Below are positions 25,837 to 33,524 of a stretch of 64,000 nt of DNA, in pieces. The position numbers were made by a program, and so were the translations under genes. The DNA comes from Cellulomonas wangleii (GTDB lineage Bacteria > Actinomycetota > Actinomycetes > Actinomycetales > Cellulomonadaceae), in the NCBI RefSeq assembly GCF_018388445.1, contig NZ_CP074405.1, positions 1,364,001-1,428,000 on the forward strand, given 5' to 3'. Positions within the stretch are counted from its first letter, which is position 1; every line of letters begins with the position of its first letter. The notes under the pieces were generated by a model that worked only from the letters and a program-made list of their open reading frames with translations, made no database searches and had not been told where the DNA came from.

Positions 25837-26418
25837 ATGGAGGACACGACGAGGAACCGCCCGGCCGACGCCGCGGCGACCCCGGAGACCACGACGCCGG
25901 CGCAGCCCGCGGCCGCTCAGCCGGTCGCACCCGTGACGGACCCGGTGCCGGGCGGGACGCCCGTCGAGCCCGCGTCGGAGAAGGGCAAGGGCAAGGGCCG
26001 CAGCCTGAGCGTGCTGGCGACGTCGCTGATCGGTGGCGGCGCCCTGGTCCTCGGCCTGGTCATCGGCGGCGGCACCGTGGCGCTGGCCATGCACGACGAC
26101 CGCGGCGACGACCGCGGGATGCACCAGGAGTGGCAGGGCGAGCGTTTCGGCGGGGGCGAGCGAGGCGGCTTCGACGGGCAGCGGCCCGGTGGGCGCGGCG
26201 AGCACGGTGACCGTGGTGACCGCGGCGCGGGTCCGTCGGCGCAGGACGGCGACGCGTCGGAGGGTCGGTCGCAGGTCCGTCCGGACGAGGACGCGGGCTC
26301 GACCGACGAGCGCCCGGGTCGTTCGCCGCGCGACCGCTCGGACGCCCCGCAGGACGAGTCGTCCGACGCTCCGTCGCAGGACGCGACGCCGGAGCAGGAC
26401 CCGGCCGGCCAGGCGTGA
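25837..26418 (+). CDS. Hypothetical membrane protein with charged low-complexity tail
   Basis: 193-residue protein with a Pro/Ala/Thr-rich cytoplasmic start, a KGKGKGR cluster, one membrane helix (LIGGGALVLGLVIGGGTVALAM, about residues 64-85) and a ~105-residue tail rich in Asp, Gly, Arg, Gln and Ser (GDDRGMHQEWQ, GGERGGFDGQRPGGRGEHGDRGDRG). The tail looks disordered. GGAAGGAGC precedes the ATG. The function is unknown; the positive-inside rule places the tail outside the cell. Confidence 0.75.
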   Translation: MEDTTRNRPADAAATPETTTPAQPAAAQPVAPVTDPVPGGTPVEPASEKGKGKGRSLSVLATSLIGGGALVLGLVIGGGTVALAMHDDRGDDRGMHQEWQGERFGGGERGGFDGQRPGGRGEHGDRGDRGAGPSAQDGDASEGRSQVRPDEDAGSTDERPGRSPRDRSDAPQDESSDAPSQDATPEQDPAGQA

Positions 26419-26431
26419 CGTGGGCCGCGCA

Positions 26432-26471
26432 CGGCACCGGGCCGCACCGTGGGGTGCGCTGTCCGGTGCCG
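26432..26471 (+). terminator. Two-part terminator hairpin
   Basis: An outer stem, CGGCACCGG/CCGGTGCCG (26432-26440 with 26463-26471), encloses an inner stem, CGCACC/GGTGCG (26443-26448 with 26453-26458). It begins 14 bases after the stop of the hypothetical membrane protein and insulates ssrA from it. Confidence 0.55.
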
Positions 26472-26502
26472 TCGGCCCGCGCCGGCGCAGGCGGGAATGA
26501 CC

Positions 26503-26532
26503 ATGACACCGGCGGACGTTGTGACGTACGCT
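26503..26532 (+). promoter_or_regulatory. Putative promoter of ssrA
   Basis: ATGACA (26503-26508) and TACGCT (26527-26532) are separated by 18 bases. A start near 26540 would give a precursor with about 50 extra 5' bases to be removed by RNase P. A TTGACA at 26574-26579 has no fitting -10. Confidence 0.4.
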
Positions 26533-26591
26533 GGTCCACGCCTGCCGCCCCACCAGGGCGGACGGCGATCTTGACAAGTGCATACACCCAT

Positions 26592-26956
26592 GGGGGTGAT
26601 CGGTTTCGACGGTGATCGTCGAGCCAGGTGAAGCGGGTCGAGGATGCACGGTTATCTCGTAAACGCTCCGTGCAACTCATAGGTGCCGATTCCAAGCGCA
26701 CCGACTTCGCCCTCGCCGCCTGAGCGAGGCTTCGAAGTCCGTCGGCCTAGACATGCTCTCGATCTAGTTCCCGGCGTCATCTAGAGAGCCACTGCTGTCC
26801 GTCCTCGTCGGTGGGGCGGGCGGGACTCTCAGCCGACTGAGCCCGTCCACGTCTTGTCCGCGTGATCGTGGGGGCTGAGAAAATCTACTGCGGACTGCAC
26901 CCGGAGAAGCCCTGGTCCCACGTCATCGGACGCGGGTTCGATTCCCGCCACCTCCA
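26592..26956 (+). ncRNA. ssrA: Transfer-messenger RNA (tmRNA)
   Basis: One-piece tmRNA of about 365 bases. The 5' end GGGGGTG (26592-26598) pairs with CACCTCC (26949-26955) as the acceptor stem, with one G-U pair and A26956 as discriminator. GATCGGTTTCGACGG is the conserved 5' domain, and the T-arm is GCGGG-TTCGATT-CCCGC (26932-26948). The CCA end is not encoded. The reading frame resumes at GCC 26685 and encodes ADSKRTDFALAA followed by TGA (26721-26723). It rescues stalled ribosomes with SmpB (17548-18024). Confidence 0.97.
26685..26723 (+). other. tmRNA tag-peptide reading frame
   Basis: The twelve codons encode ADSKRTDFALAA, ending in TGA. With the alanine charged on tmRNA the appended tag is AADSKRTDFALAA. 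The ALAA end is the degron recognised by ClpXP and ClpAP-type proteases. Confidence 0.93.
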
Positions 26957-27001
26957 CGTCGAGGTCTTCGTCGAACGCGAAGGCACTCTTCGCCGATTGC
27001 A

Positions 27002-27035
27002 TCGAGGCCCGTCCCCGTCTGGGGGCGGGCCTCGA
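27002..27035 (+). terminator. Strong terminator hairpin after ssrA
   Basis: A 15-bp stem (27002-27016 with 27021-27035, one G-T pair) closed by a GTCT loop is followed by GCGTTCTCT. It lies 46 bases after the mature tmRNA end and is the best terminator in this part of the window. Confidence 0.75.
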
Positions 27036-27045
27036 GCGTTCTCTG

Positions 27046-27135
27046 CTCAGTCCTGCGGCGGCTCGTCGTCGACTTCGGCGTCGTCGTGCGTGGCCCGCGC
27101 GCTCACGATGCCGAACGGCGCGTGAGCCACGTGCA
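27046..27135 (-). CDS. Possible 29-residue small ORF
   Basis: A GTG-initiated frame on the minus strand begins HVAHAPFGIVSARATHDD and ends in an acidic stretch (DDEPPQD). Most codons end in G or C. It has no clear ribosome binding site, and I recognise no family. It is listed because it is the only coding-like signal in the gap between ssrA and the next gene. Confidence 0.25.
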
Positions 27136-27214
27136 CGTCAGGTGACGGCGGTCGCCCGCCGGTCCGCTACGTTCGCCCGGTGCCGACACACGACCGCCGC
27201 GTCCGTCCCCGCCG

Positions 27215-28465
27215 ATGACCACCGCCACCGTCGTCGGTGGTGGACCGGCCGGCCTGATCGCCGCCGAGGTGCTGGCGCGCGCCGGCGTCGACGTCGTGGT
27301 GCACGACCGGATGCCGTCGGTGGGGCGCAAGTTCCTGCTGGCCGGGCACGGCGGCCTGAACATCACGCACACCGAGGGGCGTGACGCCTTCGTCGCCCGG
27401 TACGGCGCGGCCGCAGACCGGTTGCGGCCGATGCTCGACGTGTTCGGCCCGGGGGACCTGCGTGCGTGGTGCGCGGGCCTGGGGGAGGAGACCGTCGTCG
27501 GGTCGAGCGGTCGGGTCTTCCCTCGCTCGTTCCGGGCGACGCCCCTGATGCGGGCGTGGCTCGCGCGGCTGGCGGAGCTCGGCGTACGGATCGAGAAGCG
27601 GCGGCGGTGGGTCGGTTGGTCGCCGGACGGGGCGTCACGGTTCACCGGGGCGGACGGGACGACGTCCGAGGTGGGCGCGGACGTGACGGTCTTCGCACTC
27701 GGGGGTGCGTCCTGGCCGCGGCTGGGGGCCGACGGCGACTGGGTCGGGCCCTTCACGGAGCGCGGGATCGAGGTGACGCCGCTGCGGGCGGCCAACGTCG
27801 GGGTCCGCGTCGCATGGACCGAGGTGTTCGCGCAGCGGTTCGCCGGGACGCCGCTGAAGAACGTCGCGCTGACGGTCCGCGGACGTCCCGGAGTGCGGGT
27901 GCGCGGCGACGCGATGCTCACGAGCACCGGTCTCGAGGGGGGACCGGTCTACGCGCTCGGTGCCGCGATCCGGGAGGTCCTCGACGCGCAGGGCCGCTGC
28001 GTCGTGGAGGTCGACCTGCGTCCGGACCTCACCGTGGCGCAGCTCGACGAGCGGCTGCAGCGACGCCGGCCGAAGGACTCGGGGTCGAGCTGGTTGCGTC
28101 GCACGGTCGGCCTCGACCCCGCCGGCATCGGCCTGCTCCGCGAGGCCCGTGCCGGAGCGCTGCCGTCCTCCGGCATGGCGGAACGGCTCAAGGCGGTGCC
28201 GGTCGTGGTGACGGACACGATGCCGATGGGCAAGGCGATCTCGACCGCGGGCGGCATCGCGTGGTCGCAGGTCGACGGGTCGCTCATGCTGCGCGCGCTG
28301 CCGGGCACGTTCGTCGCCGGCGAGATGCTCGACTGGGAGGCGCCCACCGGCGGCTACCTGCTGCAGGCGTCGTTCAGCACGGGGGTCGTCGCGGCGCACG
28401 GCGCCCTGGCGCGGCTCGGGGGCGCGCCCGTGGGGCACGGCGCCGGGGGTGCCGCGCACGTCTGA
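27215..28465 (+). CDS. BaiN/TIGR03862-family FAD-dependent oxidoreductase
   Basis: 416-residue flavoprotein of the HI0933/BaiN superfamily (TIGR03862-like). The dinucleotide-binding motif TATVVGGGPAGLIAAEVLARAG opens the protein, GRKFLLAGHGGLNITH is the family signature, and the C-terminal FAD motif is TFVAGEMLDWEAPTGGYLLQASFSTG. The physiological substrate is unknown for most members, so the BaiN name should not be read as bile-acid metabolism here. It converges on the DUF2891 gene. Confidence 0.9.
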   Translation: MTTATVVGGGPAGLIAAEVLARAGVDVVVHDRMPSVGRKFLLAGHGGLNITHTEGRDAFVARYGAAADRLRPMLDVFGPGDLRAWCAGLGEETVVGSSGRVFPRSFRATPLMRAWLARLAELGVRIEKRRRWVGWSPDGASRFTGADGTTSEVGADVTVFALGGASWPRLGADGDWVGPFTERGIEVTPLRAANVGVRVAWTEVFAQRFAGTPLKNVALTVRGRPGVRVRGDAMLTSTGLEGGPVYALGAAIREVLDAQGRCVVEVDLRPDLTVAQLDERLQRRRPKDSGSSWLRRTVGLDPAGIGLLREARAGALPSSGMAERLKAVPVVVTDTMPMGKAISTAGGIAWSQVDGSLMLRALPGTFVAGEMLDWEAPTGGYLLQASFSTGVVAAHGALARLGGAPVGHGAGGAAHV

Positions 28466-28537
28466 CCCCGGCCGTCCCGCGGACCCGGTGAGGCGTGTCC
28501 ACGATCGAGCAGGTCCCACGGCCGCGCGCCCCCGCGC

Positions 28538-29518
28538 TCACCGGCTCGTCGTCGCGTCCCACGCGAACGACGCGAGCCAGTGCGTCGCGACGAAGTCCTC
28601 GTTGTCCAGGGAGGCGAGCCCGGCGGCGAGCAGGCGGTCGCCGGCGTCGCGCAGCGACGGGTCGTCCAGGGCGCGGGCGAGGCGGAAGAGCGCGCCCGCG
28701 CGCGAGAGGTTGAGGCCGTCGAGGTGGACGGCGTGGCCGTCGGTGGGGTCGACGACGCGTGCGGGTGACGTGGCCTCGCCCGGCCGGGGCAGGAACGCCG
28801 TGAACCAGGGGCGCAGCTCGTCCGCGGGCAGCACACGGGCCATGAGGTCCGCCTCCGCCAGGCCGGGGGACAGGAAGTCGTGCCCGCTGCGCTCCCAGCG
28901 GGCGGGCCAGTCCCGGTCGGTGCCGTACAGCCGGCGCGCGTGCGTCCGCAGGGCCCGGGCCGCGGCGGTGCGGCCCAGGTCGTCGGCGGCCGTGAGCAGC
29001 AGCGCCAGGCCGAACGCGGTGTTGCTGTGCACGCCGTGGCGCACCGGGTGCTCGATGCGGGCGAGCCAGGGAACGGCGAGGTCCAGCACCGTGTCCGCCA
29101 GCGGCGCGGTCGCGTCGGCCCAGCGTGCGGCGTCCTCGTCGCCCGCGTCGGCCGCGGCGCGGCAGGACGCCGCGAGGCGCGCCGCCCACGCCCAGCCGTA
29201 GGGCCGCTCGAAGGCGGGGTGCGCCCGCAGGTACGCGACCTCGCCCCCGACGCGCTCGGCGGTGAGGTTCGCGTCGATCCGGGCCCGTAGGACCGTGTCC
29301 TCGTGACCGGTGCGCAGCACCTCGACCCCCAGCCAGTGCATGTGCACGCAGGAGTGCCAGTCGAAGGACGTGTGGAAGGCCGGGTACAGGTCGGCGGGCG
29401 GGCGCACGTCGTCCGGTCCGGTGGCCAGGTGCACCAGGTGGTACGGCCACGGCGTCGCGAGGTTCGTCGCGACGACGGACGCGTAGCGGGTGATCGGCAG
29501 CGGGCTCGTCTCGGTCAC
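28538..29518 (-). CDS. DUF2891 family protein
   Basis: 326-residue cytosolic protein of the DUF2891 family, alpha-helical throughout, with conserved PAFHTSFDWHSCVHMHWLG near the N-terminus and ERPYGWAWAARLA, GVHSNTAFGLAL and GHDFLSPGLAEADLM further on. The fold resembles alpha/alpha-toroid glycan-active enzymes, but no activity is established. The GTG at 29518 is preferred to the ATG at 29536 because GGGAGG lies 8 bases before it. It is divergent from the GH43 gene and shares its 247-base control region. Confidence 0.85.
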   Translation of the reverse strand: MTETSPLPITRYASVVATNLATPWPYHLVHLATGPDDVRPPADLYPAFHTSFDWHSCVHMHWLGVEVLRTGHEDTVLRARIDANLTAERVGGEVAYLRAHPAFERPYGWAWAARLAASCRAAADAGDEDAARWADATAPLADTVLDLAVPWLARIEHPVRHGVHSNTAFGLALLLTAADDLGRTAAARALRTHARRLYGTDRDWPARWERSGHDFLSPGLAEADLMARVLPADELRPWFTAFLPRPGEATSPARVVDPTDGHAVHLDGLNLSRAGALFRLARALDDPSLRDAGDRLLAAGLASLDNEDFVATHWLASFAWDATTSR

Positions 29519-29607
29519 CGACCCAGCCTCCCGCACGACGCGGCGGCCTCGACCCCGCGTCGCCCGGCGCGCACCGTCCCCGCGCGCGGGACGCGGACGC
29601 CGCGCGG

Positions 29608-29622
29608 GTGAAACGCTTCGAC
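29608..29622. promoter_or_regulatory. LacI-type operator candidate upstream of GH43
   Basis: GTGAAACGCTTCGACG contains the imperfect palindrome GAAACGCTTC. The same GAAACGCTTCGACG string occurs upstream of the secreted esterase gene at 59889-59902, which suggests a common regulator of the two hydrolases. Confidence 0.5.
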
Positions 29623-29680
29623 GGTCCCGTCGGCCTTGTGGTCGCCCTGACCCGGCGGGAGCATGACGACACAGCCCCCG

Positions 29681-29696
29681 ACGACACCGGTGTCGT
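29681..29696. promoter_or_regulatory. Perfect 16-bp palindrome in the GH43/DUF2891 control region
   Basis: ACGACACCGGTGTCGT is a perfect palindrome 70 bases before the GH43 start. Its length suits a dimeric repressor or activator, but I cannot name one. Confidence 0.4.
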
Positions 29697-29707
29697 CCAT
29701 GGCGGGT

Positions 29708-29721
29708 TGTGAACGATCACA
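29708..29721. promoter_or_regulatory. TGTGA-N4-TCACA palindrome upstream of GH43
   Basis: TGTGAACGATCACA resembles a CRP/GlxR site but has 4 central bases instead of the canonical 6, so a Crp-type protein would probably not bind it well. It lies 44 bases before the GH43 start. Confidence 0.3.
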
Positions 29722-29765
29722 CCGCGCTCCGGCGCGTCCGCCGCCCTCCTGCCCGAGGAGCCCCG

Positions 29766-31880
29766 ATGCGTGTCACCCCTGCCCCGACGTCGCGGCGCCC
29801 GCGGGCCGCCGCAGCCCTCCTCGCGGCGCTCGCGACCGTCTGCGCGTCCCTCGTCGCCCTGCCCGCAGCCGCCGCCGTGGACGCCGGGACCGCGTACGTC
29901 CTGGTCAACCGCAACAGCGGCAAGGCGCTCGACGTCTACAACTTCGCCACCACCGACGGCGCCCGCCTGACCCAGTGGACCCGTGGCACCGGCACGAACC
30001 AGCAGTGGCGCTTCATCGACGCCGGCGACGGCTACCACCGCGTGAGCTCCGTGCTGTCGGGCAAGGTCCTGGACGTCCAGGGCTGGTCCACCGCCGACGG
30101 CGCCCGCGTGGTGCAGTACGCCGACCACGGGGGAGCGAACCAGCAGTGGCGGGTGCAGGACACCGGGACCGGGTACGTGACGCTGGTCAACCGGAACTCC
30201 GGCAAGGCGCTGGAGGTGCAGAACGCGGCGACGGGGGACAACGCCGAGATCGTCCAGTACAACAGCTGGGGCGGCACCAACCAGCAGTGGCAGGCGGTGC
30301 CCGTCGGCGCCACGCCGACAGCGACCCCGAGCACCACCCCGGCCCCGACCCCGAGCCCGACGAGGACACCACCCCCCGTGACCGGCACCTTCACCAACCC
30401 GGTCGTCTGGCAGGACTTCGCCGACGGCGACATCATCCGCGTGGGCGACGCGTACTACTACTCCGCCTCGACCATGCACTACTCCCCGGGAGCCCCGGTC
30501 CTGCGCTCGTACGACCTCGTGAACTGGGAGTACGCAGGGCACTCCGTGCCACGGCTCGACTTCGACGACGCGAAGTACGACCTCACCGGCGGCAACCGGT
30601 ACGTCAAGGGCATCTGGGCGTCGACCCTCGGTTACCGCAGGAGCAACAGCACCTACTACTGGTACGGCTGCACGGAGTTCAACCGCACGTACGTCTACAC
30701 GGCCTCGGCCGTCGACGGCACGTGGACCAAGAAGGCCCGGATGAACCAGTGCTACTACGACGCCGGCCTGCTCGTCGACGACGACGACACCATGTACATC
30801 GCGTACGGCAACGGCACCATCAGCGTCGCGCAGCTCAACGCCGACGGGACCCAGCAGGTGCGGGCGCAGCAGGTGTACCAGACGCCGTCCGACATCGGGA
30901 CGCTCGAGGGCGCCCGGTTCTACAAGAAGGACGGCTACTACTACATCTGGCTGACGCGGCCCGCGAACGGCCAGTACGTGCTGCGCTCCCGGTCGCCGTG
31001 GGGCCCGTACGAGCAGCGCCGGGTGCTGCTCGACCTGCCCGGCCCGATCAGCGGCGGCGGCGTCCCGCACCAGGGCGGCATCGTGCAGACGCAGGCCGGC
31101 GACTGGTGGTACATGGCGTTCACCGACGCGTACCCCGGCGGTCGCATGCCGACCCTCGCGCCGCTCACCTGGACCGACGGGTGGCCGAGCGTCCAGACCG
31201 TCGACGGGCGCTGGGGTGCGACGTACCCGCGACCCGCGATCAGCACGACGCGCACGGTCGCGCCGATGACCGGGCGGGACACGTTCACCGGCAGCACGCT
31301 GGGGCACCGGTGGGAGTGGAACCACAACCCCGACACCAGCCGGTTCTCGGTCGGCGACGGGCTGCGGCTGCAGACGGCCACGGTCACCAACGACCTGTAC
31401 GCGGCGCGCAACACCCTGACCCACCGGATCCAGGGGCCGTCGTCCACCGCCACCATCGAGCTCGACCACTCGCAGATGCGCGTCGGCGACCGGGCCGGGC
31501 TGGCGATGCTGCGGCAGTCGTCGGCGTGGATCGGCGTGGTGCGCGACGCCGACGGCAGCTCCCGGGTCGTCATGACCGACGGGCTCGCGATGAGCTCGTC
31601 CTGGGCCACGACCAGCACGGGGACCGAGCGGGCGAGCGCGAGCGTGCCCGCGGGACGGATCTGGCTGCGGGCGTCGGCGGACATCCGGCCGGGGTCGGGC
31701 CGCCAGGCCACGTTCTCCTACAGCACCGACGGCAGCACCTTCCGGACGCTGGGCCCGGCGTTCACCCTGAACAACGACTGGCAGTTCTTCATGGGCTACC
31801 GGTTCGGCATCTTCAACCACGCCACGACGGCGCTCGGCGGGGCGGTGACGGTCCGCAGCTTCGACCTCACCACGCCCTGA
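29766..31880 (+). CDS. Secreted RICIN-GH43 glycoside hydrolase
   Basis: 704-residue secreted enzyme. A signal peptide (about residues 1-37) is followed by a ricin-B lectin/CBM13-like domain with three QxW repeats (Gln-Gln-Trp at 79-81, 126-128, 173-175), a Pro/Thr linker (183-205) and a five-bladed GH43 domain. GH43 acids are plausible at Asp218-222 (base, QDFADGD), Asp332 (YYDAG) and Glu381 (GTLEGARF). The C-terminal ~200 residues form a beta-sandwich (DUF1349/XynB-C type). Family members are beta-xylosidases, arabinofuranosidases or arabinanases; the exact specificity cannot be told. GAGGAG precedes ATG 29766. Confidence 0.92.
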   Translation: MRVTPAPTSRRPRAAAALLAALATVCASLVALPAAAAVDAGTAYVLVNRNSGKALDVYNFATTDGARLTQWTRGTGTNQQWRFIDAGDGYHRVSSVLSGKVLDVQGWSTADGARVVQYADHGGANQQWRVQDTGTGYVTLVNRNSGKALEVQNAATGDNAEIVQYNSWGGTNQQWQAVPVGATPTATPSTTPAPTPSPTRTPPPVTGTFTNPVVWQDFADGDIIRVGDAYYYSASTMHYSPGAPVLRSYDLVNWEYAGHSVPRLDFDDAKYDLTGGNRYVKGIWASTLGYRRSNSTYYWYGCTEFNRTYVYTASAVDGTWTKKARMNQCYYDAGLLVDDDDTMYIAYGNGTISVAQLNADGTQQVRAQQVYQTPSDIGTLEGARFYKKDGYYYIWLTRPANGQYVLRSRSPWGPYEQRRVLLDLPGPISGGGVPHQGGIVQTQAGDWWYMAFTDAYPGGRMPTLAPLTWTDGWPSVQTVDGRWGATYPRPAISTTRTVAPMTGRDTFTGSTLGHRWEWNHNPDTSRFSVGDGLRLQTATVTNDLYAARNTLTHRIQGPSSTATIELDHSQMRVGDRAGLAMLRQSSAWIGVVRDADGSSRVVMTDGLAMSSSWATTSTGTERASASVPAGRIWLRASADIRPGSGRQATFSYSTDGSTFRTLGPAFTLNNDWQFFMGYRFGIFNHATTALGGAVTVRSFDLTTP

Positions 31881-31900
31881 CGGCGCGACGGCGCGACGTC

Positions 31901-31931
31901 AGCACCGCCCCCGCGCGACGGGGGCGGTGCT
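31901..31931 (+). terminator. Terminator hairpin after GH43
   Basis: AGCACCGCCCCCG (31901-31913) and CGGGGGCGGTGCT (31919-31931) form a perfect 13-bp stem with a 5-base loop, 20 bases after the GH43 stop. It lies between convergent genes and may serve both. Confidence 0.75.
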
Positions 31932-31968
31932 CGTCCGGGCCCGCTCGTCAGCCGGGCCCGCTCGTCCG

Positions 31969-32412
31969 TCAGCGCCGCCGCTGCCGCCACGCGCGCCAGG
32001 CGCCCGTGGACCACAGCGCCCACAGGACGAGCACGCCCTGGAACGGCAGGCGCGCCAGCCGCTTGGCGTCCGTGTCCAGGCCGAAGCCGTCGTTGCGCTC
32101 GACGTACTGCGCGACGTTGCCGGGGAAGACGGCGACGAAGAACGCCGCGGCGGTGGCACCCACCCACGGGCGGTAGCGCCGCGGCGCCACCACCAGGGCC
32201 GTGCCCAGGGCGATCTCGACGACGCCGGAGCCCACGACGACCAGGTCGGTGTCCAGCGGCACCCAGGACGGAACCTGGGCCACGAACTCCTCCCGGGCGA
32301 ACGTCAGGTGGCCCGTGCCGGCGAAGGCGAGGAACCCGCCCAGCGCGACCCGGCCGATCGTGCGCGCGAGCCCGTCGCCGGCGCGGGTGGTCGGGGTGCG
32401 GTGCGTCGTCAC
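31969..32412 (-). CDS. DoxX-family membrane protein
   Basis: 147-residue protein with four hydrophobic helices and the DoxX-like N-terminal motif RVALGGFLAFAGTGHLTFAREEF. Related proteins work in redox stress or as small quinone-linked membrane subunits; no function is established for this subgroup. GTG 32412 has GAGGAGG at good spacing. Confidence 0.85.
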   Translation of the reverse strand: MTTHRTPTTRAGDGLARTIGRVALGGFLAFAGTGHLTFAREEFVAQVPSWVPLDTDLVVVGSGVVEIALGTALVVAPRRYRPWVGATAAAFFVAVFPGNVAQYVERNDGFGLDTDAKRLARLPFQGVLVLWALWSTGAWRAWRQRRR

Positions 32413-32486
32413 GGGGGTCCTCCTCGGCCGGTGGGACCTCCGAGGCTAGGACGCCGGGAGCCGGGGCGCGCGACCGGGGCCCGACC

Positions 32487-33287
32487 TCAGCAGGCGAGGA
32501 AGCCGCCGTCGACCGCGACGACGTTGCCGGTCACGTACCTCGCCTCGTCCGAGAACAGCCACGCGACCGCGTCCGCGACCTCACCGGTGGTGCCGGCGCG
32601 ACCCATCGGCAGCAGCGGCTCCCAGGCGTCGGTGCCGTCGGGGTGCAGCCCTGCGCCGGGGAAGAGCCCGGTGTCGATGGGCCCCGGGGCGACGCCGTTG
32701 ACGCGGATGCCCCGGCCGGCCAGCTCCACCGCCGCGCACCGGGTCAGGGCGAGGGCGGCGGCCTTGGACGCCGCGTAGGGGGCGACGCCGTGGAACACGG
32801 TCCGCACGGAGTGCACCGAGAGGTTGTTGACGATGGACCCGCCGCCCGTGCGCGTCATGTGGCGGATCTCCGCACGCATGCACAGCCACAGGGCGCGGGT
32901 GTTGACCGCGAAGGCCCGGTCGAAGTCCTCGGTCGTCGCGTCGGCGACGGTCCCGGGCCCGGTCACGCCGGCGTTGTTGAACGCGTGGTCGAGCCGGCCC
33001 CACACGGCGGTGGCCTCGTCGATGGCGCGCTCGAGGTCGTCGTCGTCGCACAGGTCGGTCGTGACGAGCGCTGCCTCGCCGCCGGACGCCCGGATGCGGT
33101 CGACGACACCGGTGCCGCGCGTCACGTCACGGCCGAGGACGACCACCCGCAGCCCGCGCCAGGCCAGCTCGAGGGCCGTCGCGGCGCCGATGCCCGAGGT
33201 GGCGCCGGTGACGAGCGCGACCCGTCGGGCCCCGGTGTGCCCCGGAGGGTGGGGACGGGTGGGTGCGGGCGCGGCGGTGCGGTCCAT
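32487..33287 (-). CDS. SDR-family oxidoreductase
   Basis: 266-residue classical short-chain dehydrogenase/reductase. TGATSGIGAATA is the NAD(P)-binding motif, FNNAG the structural motif, and SVHS...YAASK holds the catalytic Ser, Tyr and Lys. APGPIDTGLF and YVTGNVVAVDGGF complete the family pattern. The substrate is unknown. The promoter (33372-33401) is followed by a perfect palindrome matching the CebR/CelR operator core, which suggests control by cello-oligosaccharides. The leader is about 80 bases, with GGGGGAA before the ATG. Confidence 0.92.
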   Translation of the reverse strand: MDRTAAPAPTRPHPPGHTGARRVALVTGATSGIGAATALELAWRGLRVVVLGRDVTRGTGVVDRIRASGGEAALVTTDLCDDDDLERAIDEATAVWGRLDHAFNNAGVTGPGTVADATTEDFDRAFAVNTRALWLCMRAEIRHMTRTGGGSIVNNLSVHSVRTVFHGVAPYAASKAAALALTRCAAVELAGRGIRVNGVAPGPIDTGLFPGAGLHPDGTDAWEPLLPMGRAGTTGEVADAVAWLFSDEARYVTGNVVAVDGGFLAC

Positions 33288-33348
33288 CGGTGGTTCCCCC
33301 TGTGCCTGCGACGTGGTTGCGGGCCGGCGACGTCCGCAGCACGCGAGT

Positions 33349-33364
33349 GCGGGAGCGCTCCCGC
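33349..33364. promoter_or_regulatory. CebR/CelR-type operator palindrome
   Basis: GCGGGAGCGCTCCCGC is a perfect 16-bp palindrome whose 12-base core GGGAGCGCTCCC equals the published CebR/CelR box of Streptomyces and Thermobifida (TGGGAGCGCTCCCA). It sits about 8 bases downstream of the SDR gene's -10, where bound repressor would block transcription. Confidence 0.7.
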
Positions 33365-33371
33365 GGTCGTG

Positions 33372-33401
33372 ACCTTAGGTGATGCAACGTCCCCCTGACA
33401 A
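33372..33401 (-). promoter_or_regulatory. Promoter of the SDR gene
   Basis: On the minus strand TTGTCA (33401-33396) and TAAGGT (33377-33372) are separated by 18 bases. The predicted start near 33366 puts the CebR-type palindrome at about +2 to +17. Confidence 0.6.
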
Positions 33402-33524
33402 TCCGTTCGGTCCTGGTTTCGGGCGGTTGTCCGGGGTGCCGCAGGCATGACCCGTGACCCGGCGGACGCGCACGGCCGGGCACCCGTGGGGCGCGCCCGG
33501 CCGTGCGCGGTGCGGACCGCGCGG

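Noticed and set aside
26574-26579. TTGACA as -35 of ssrA
   Set aside because: Seventeen bases downstream falls inside the mature tmRNA with no -10; the ATGACA-18-TACGCT pair fits better.
29708-29721. CRP/GlxR binding site upstream of GH43
   Set aside because: The half-sites TGTGA and TCACA are right but the spacing is four, not six; kept only as an unassigned palindrome.
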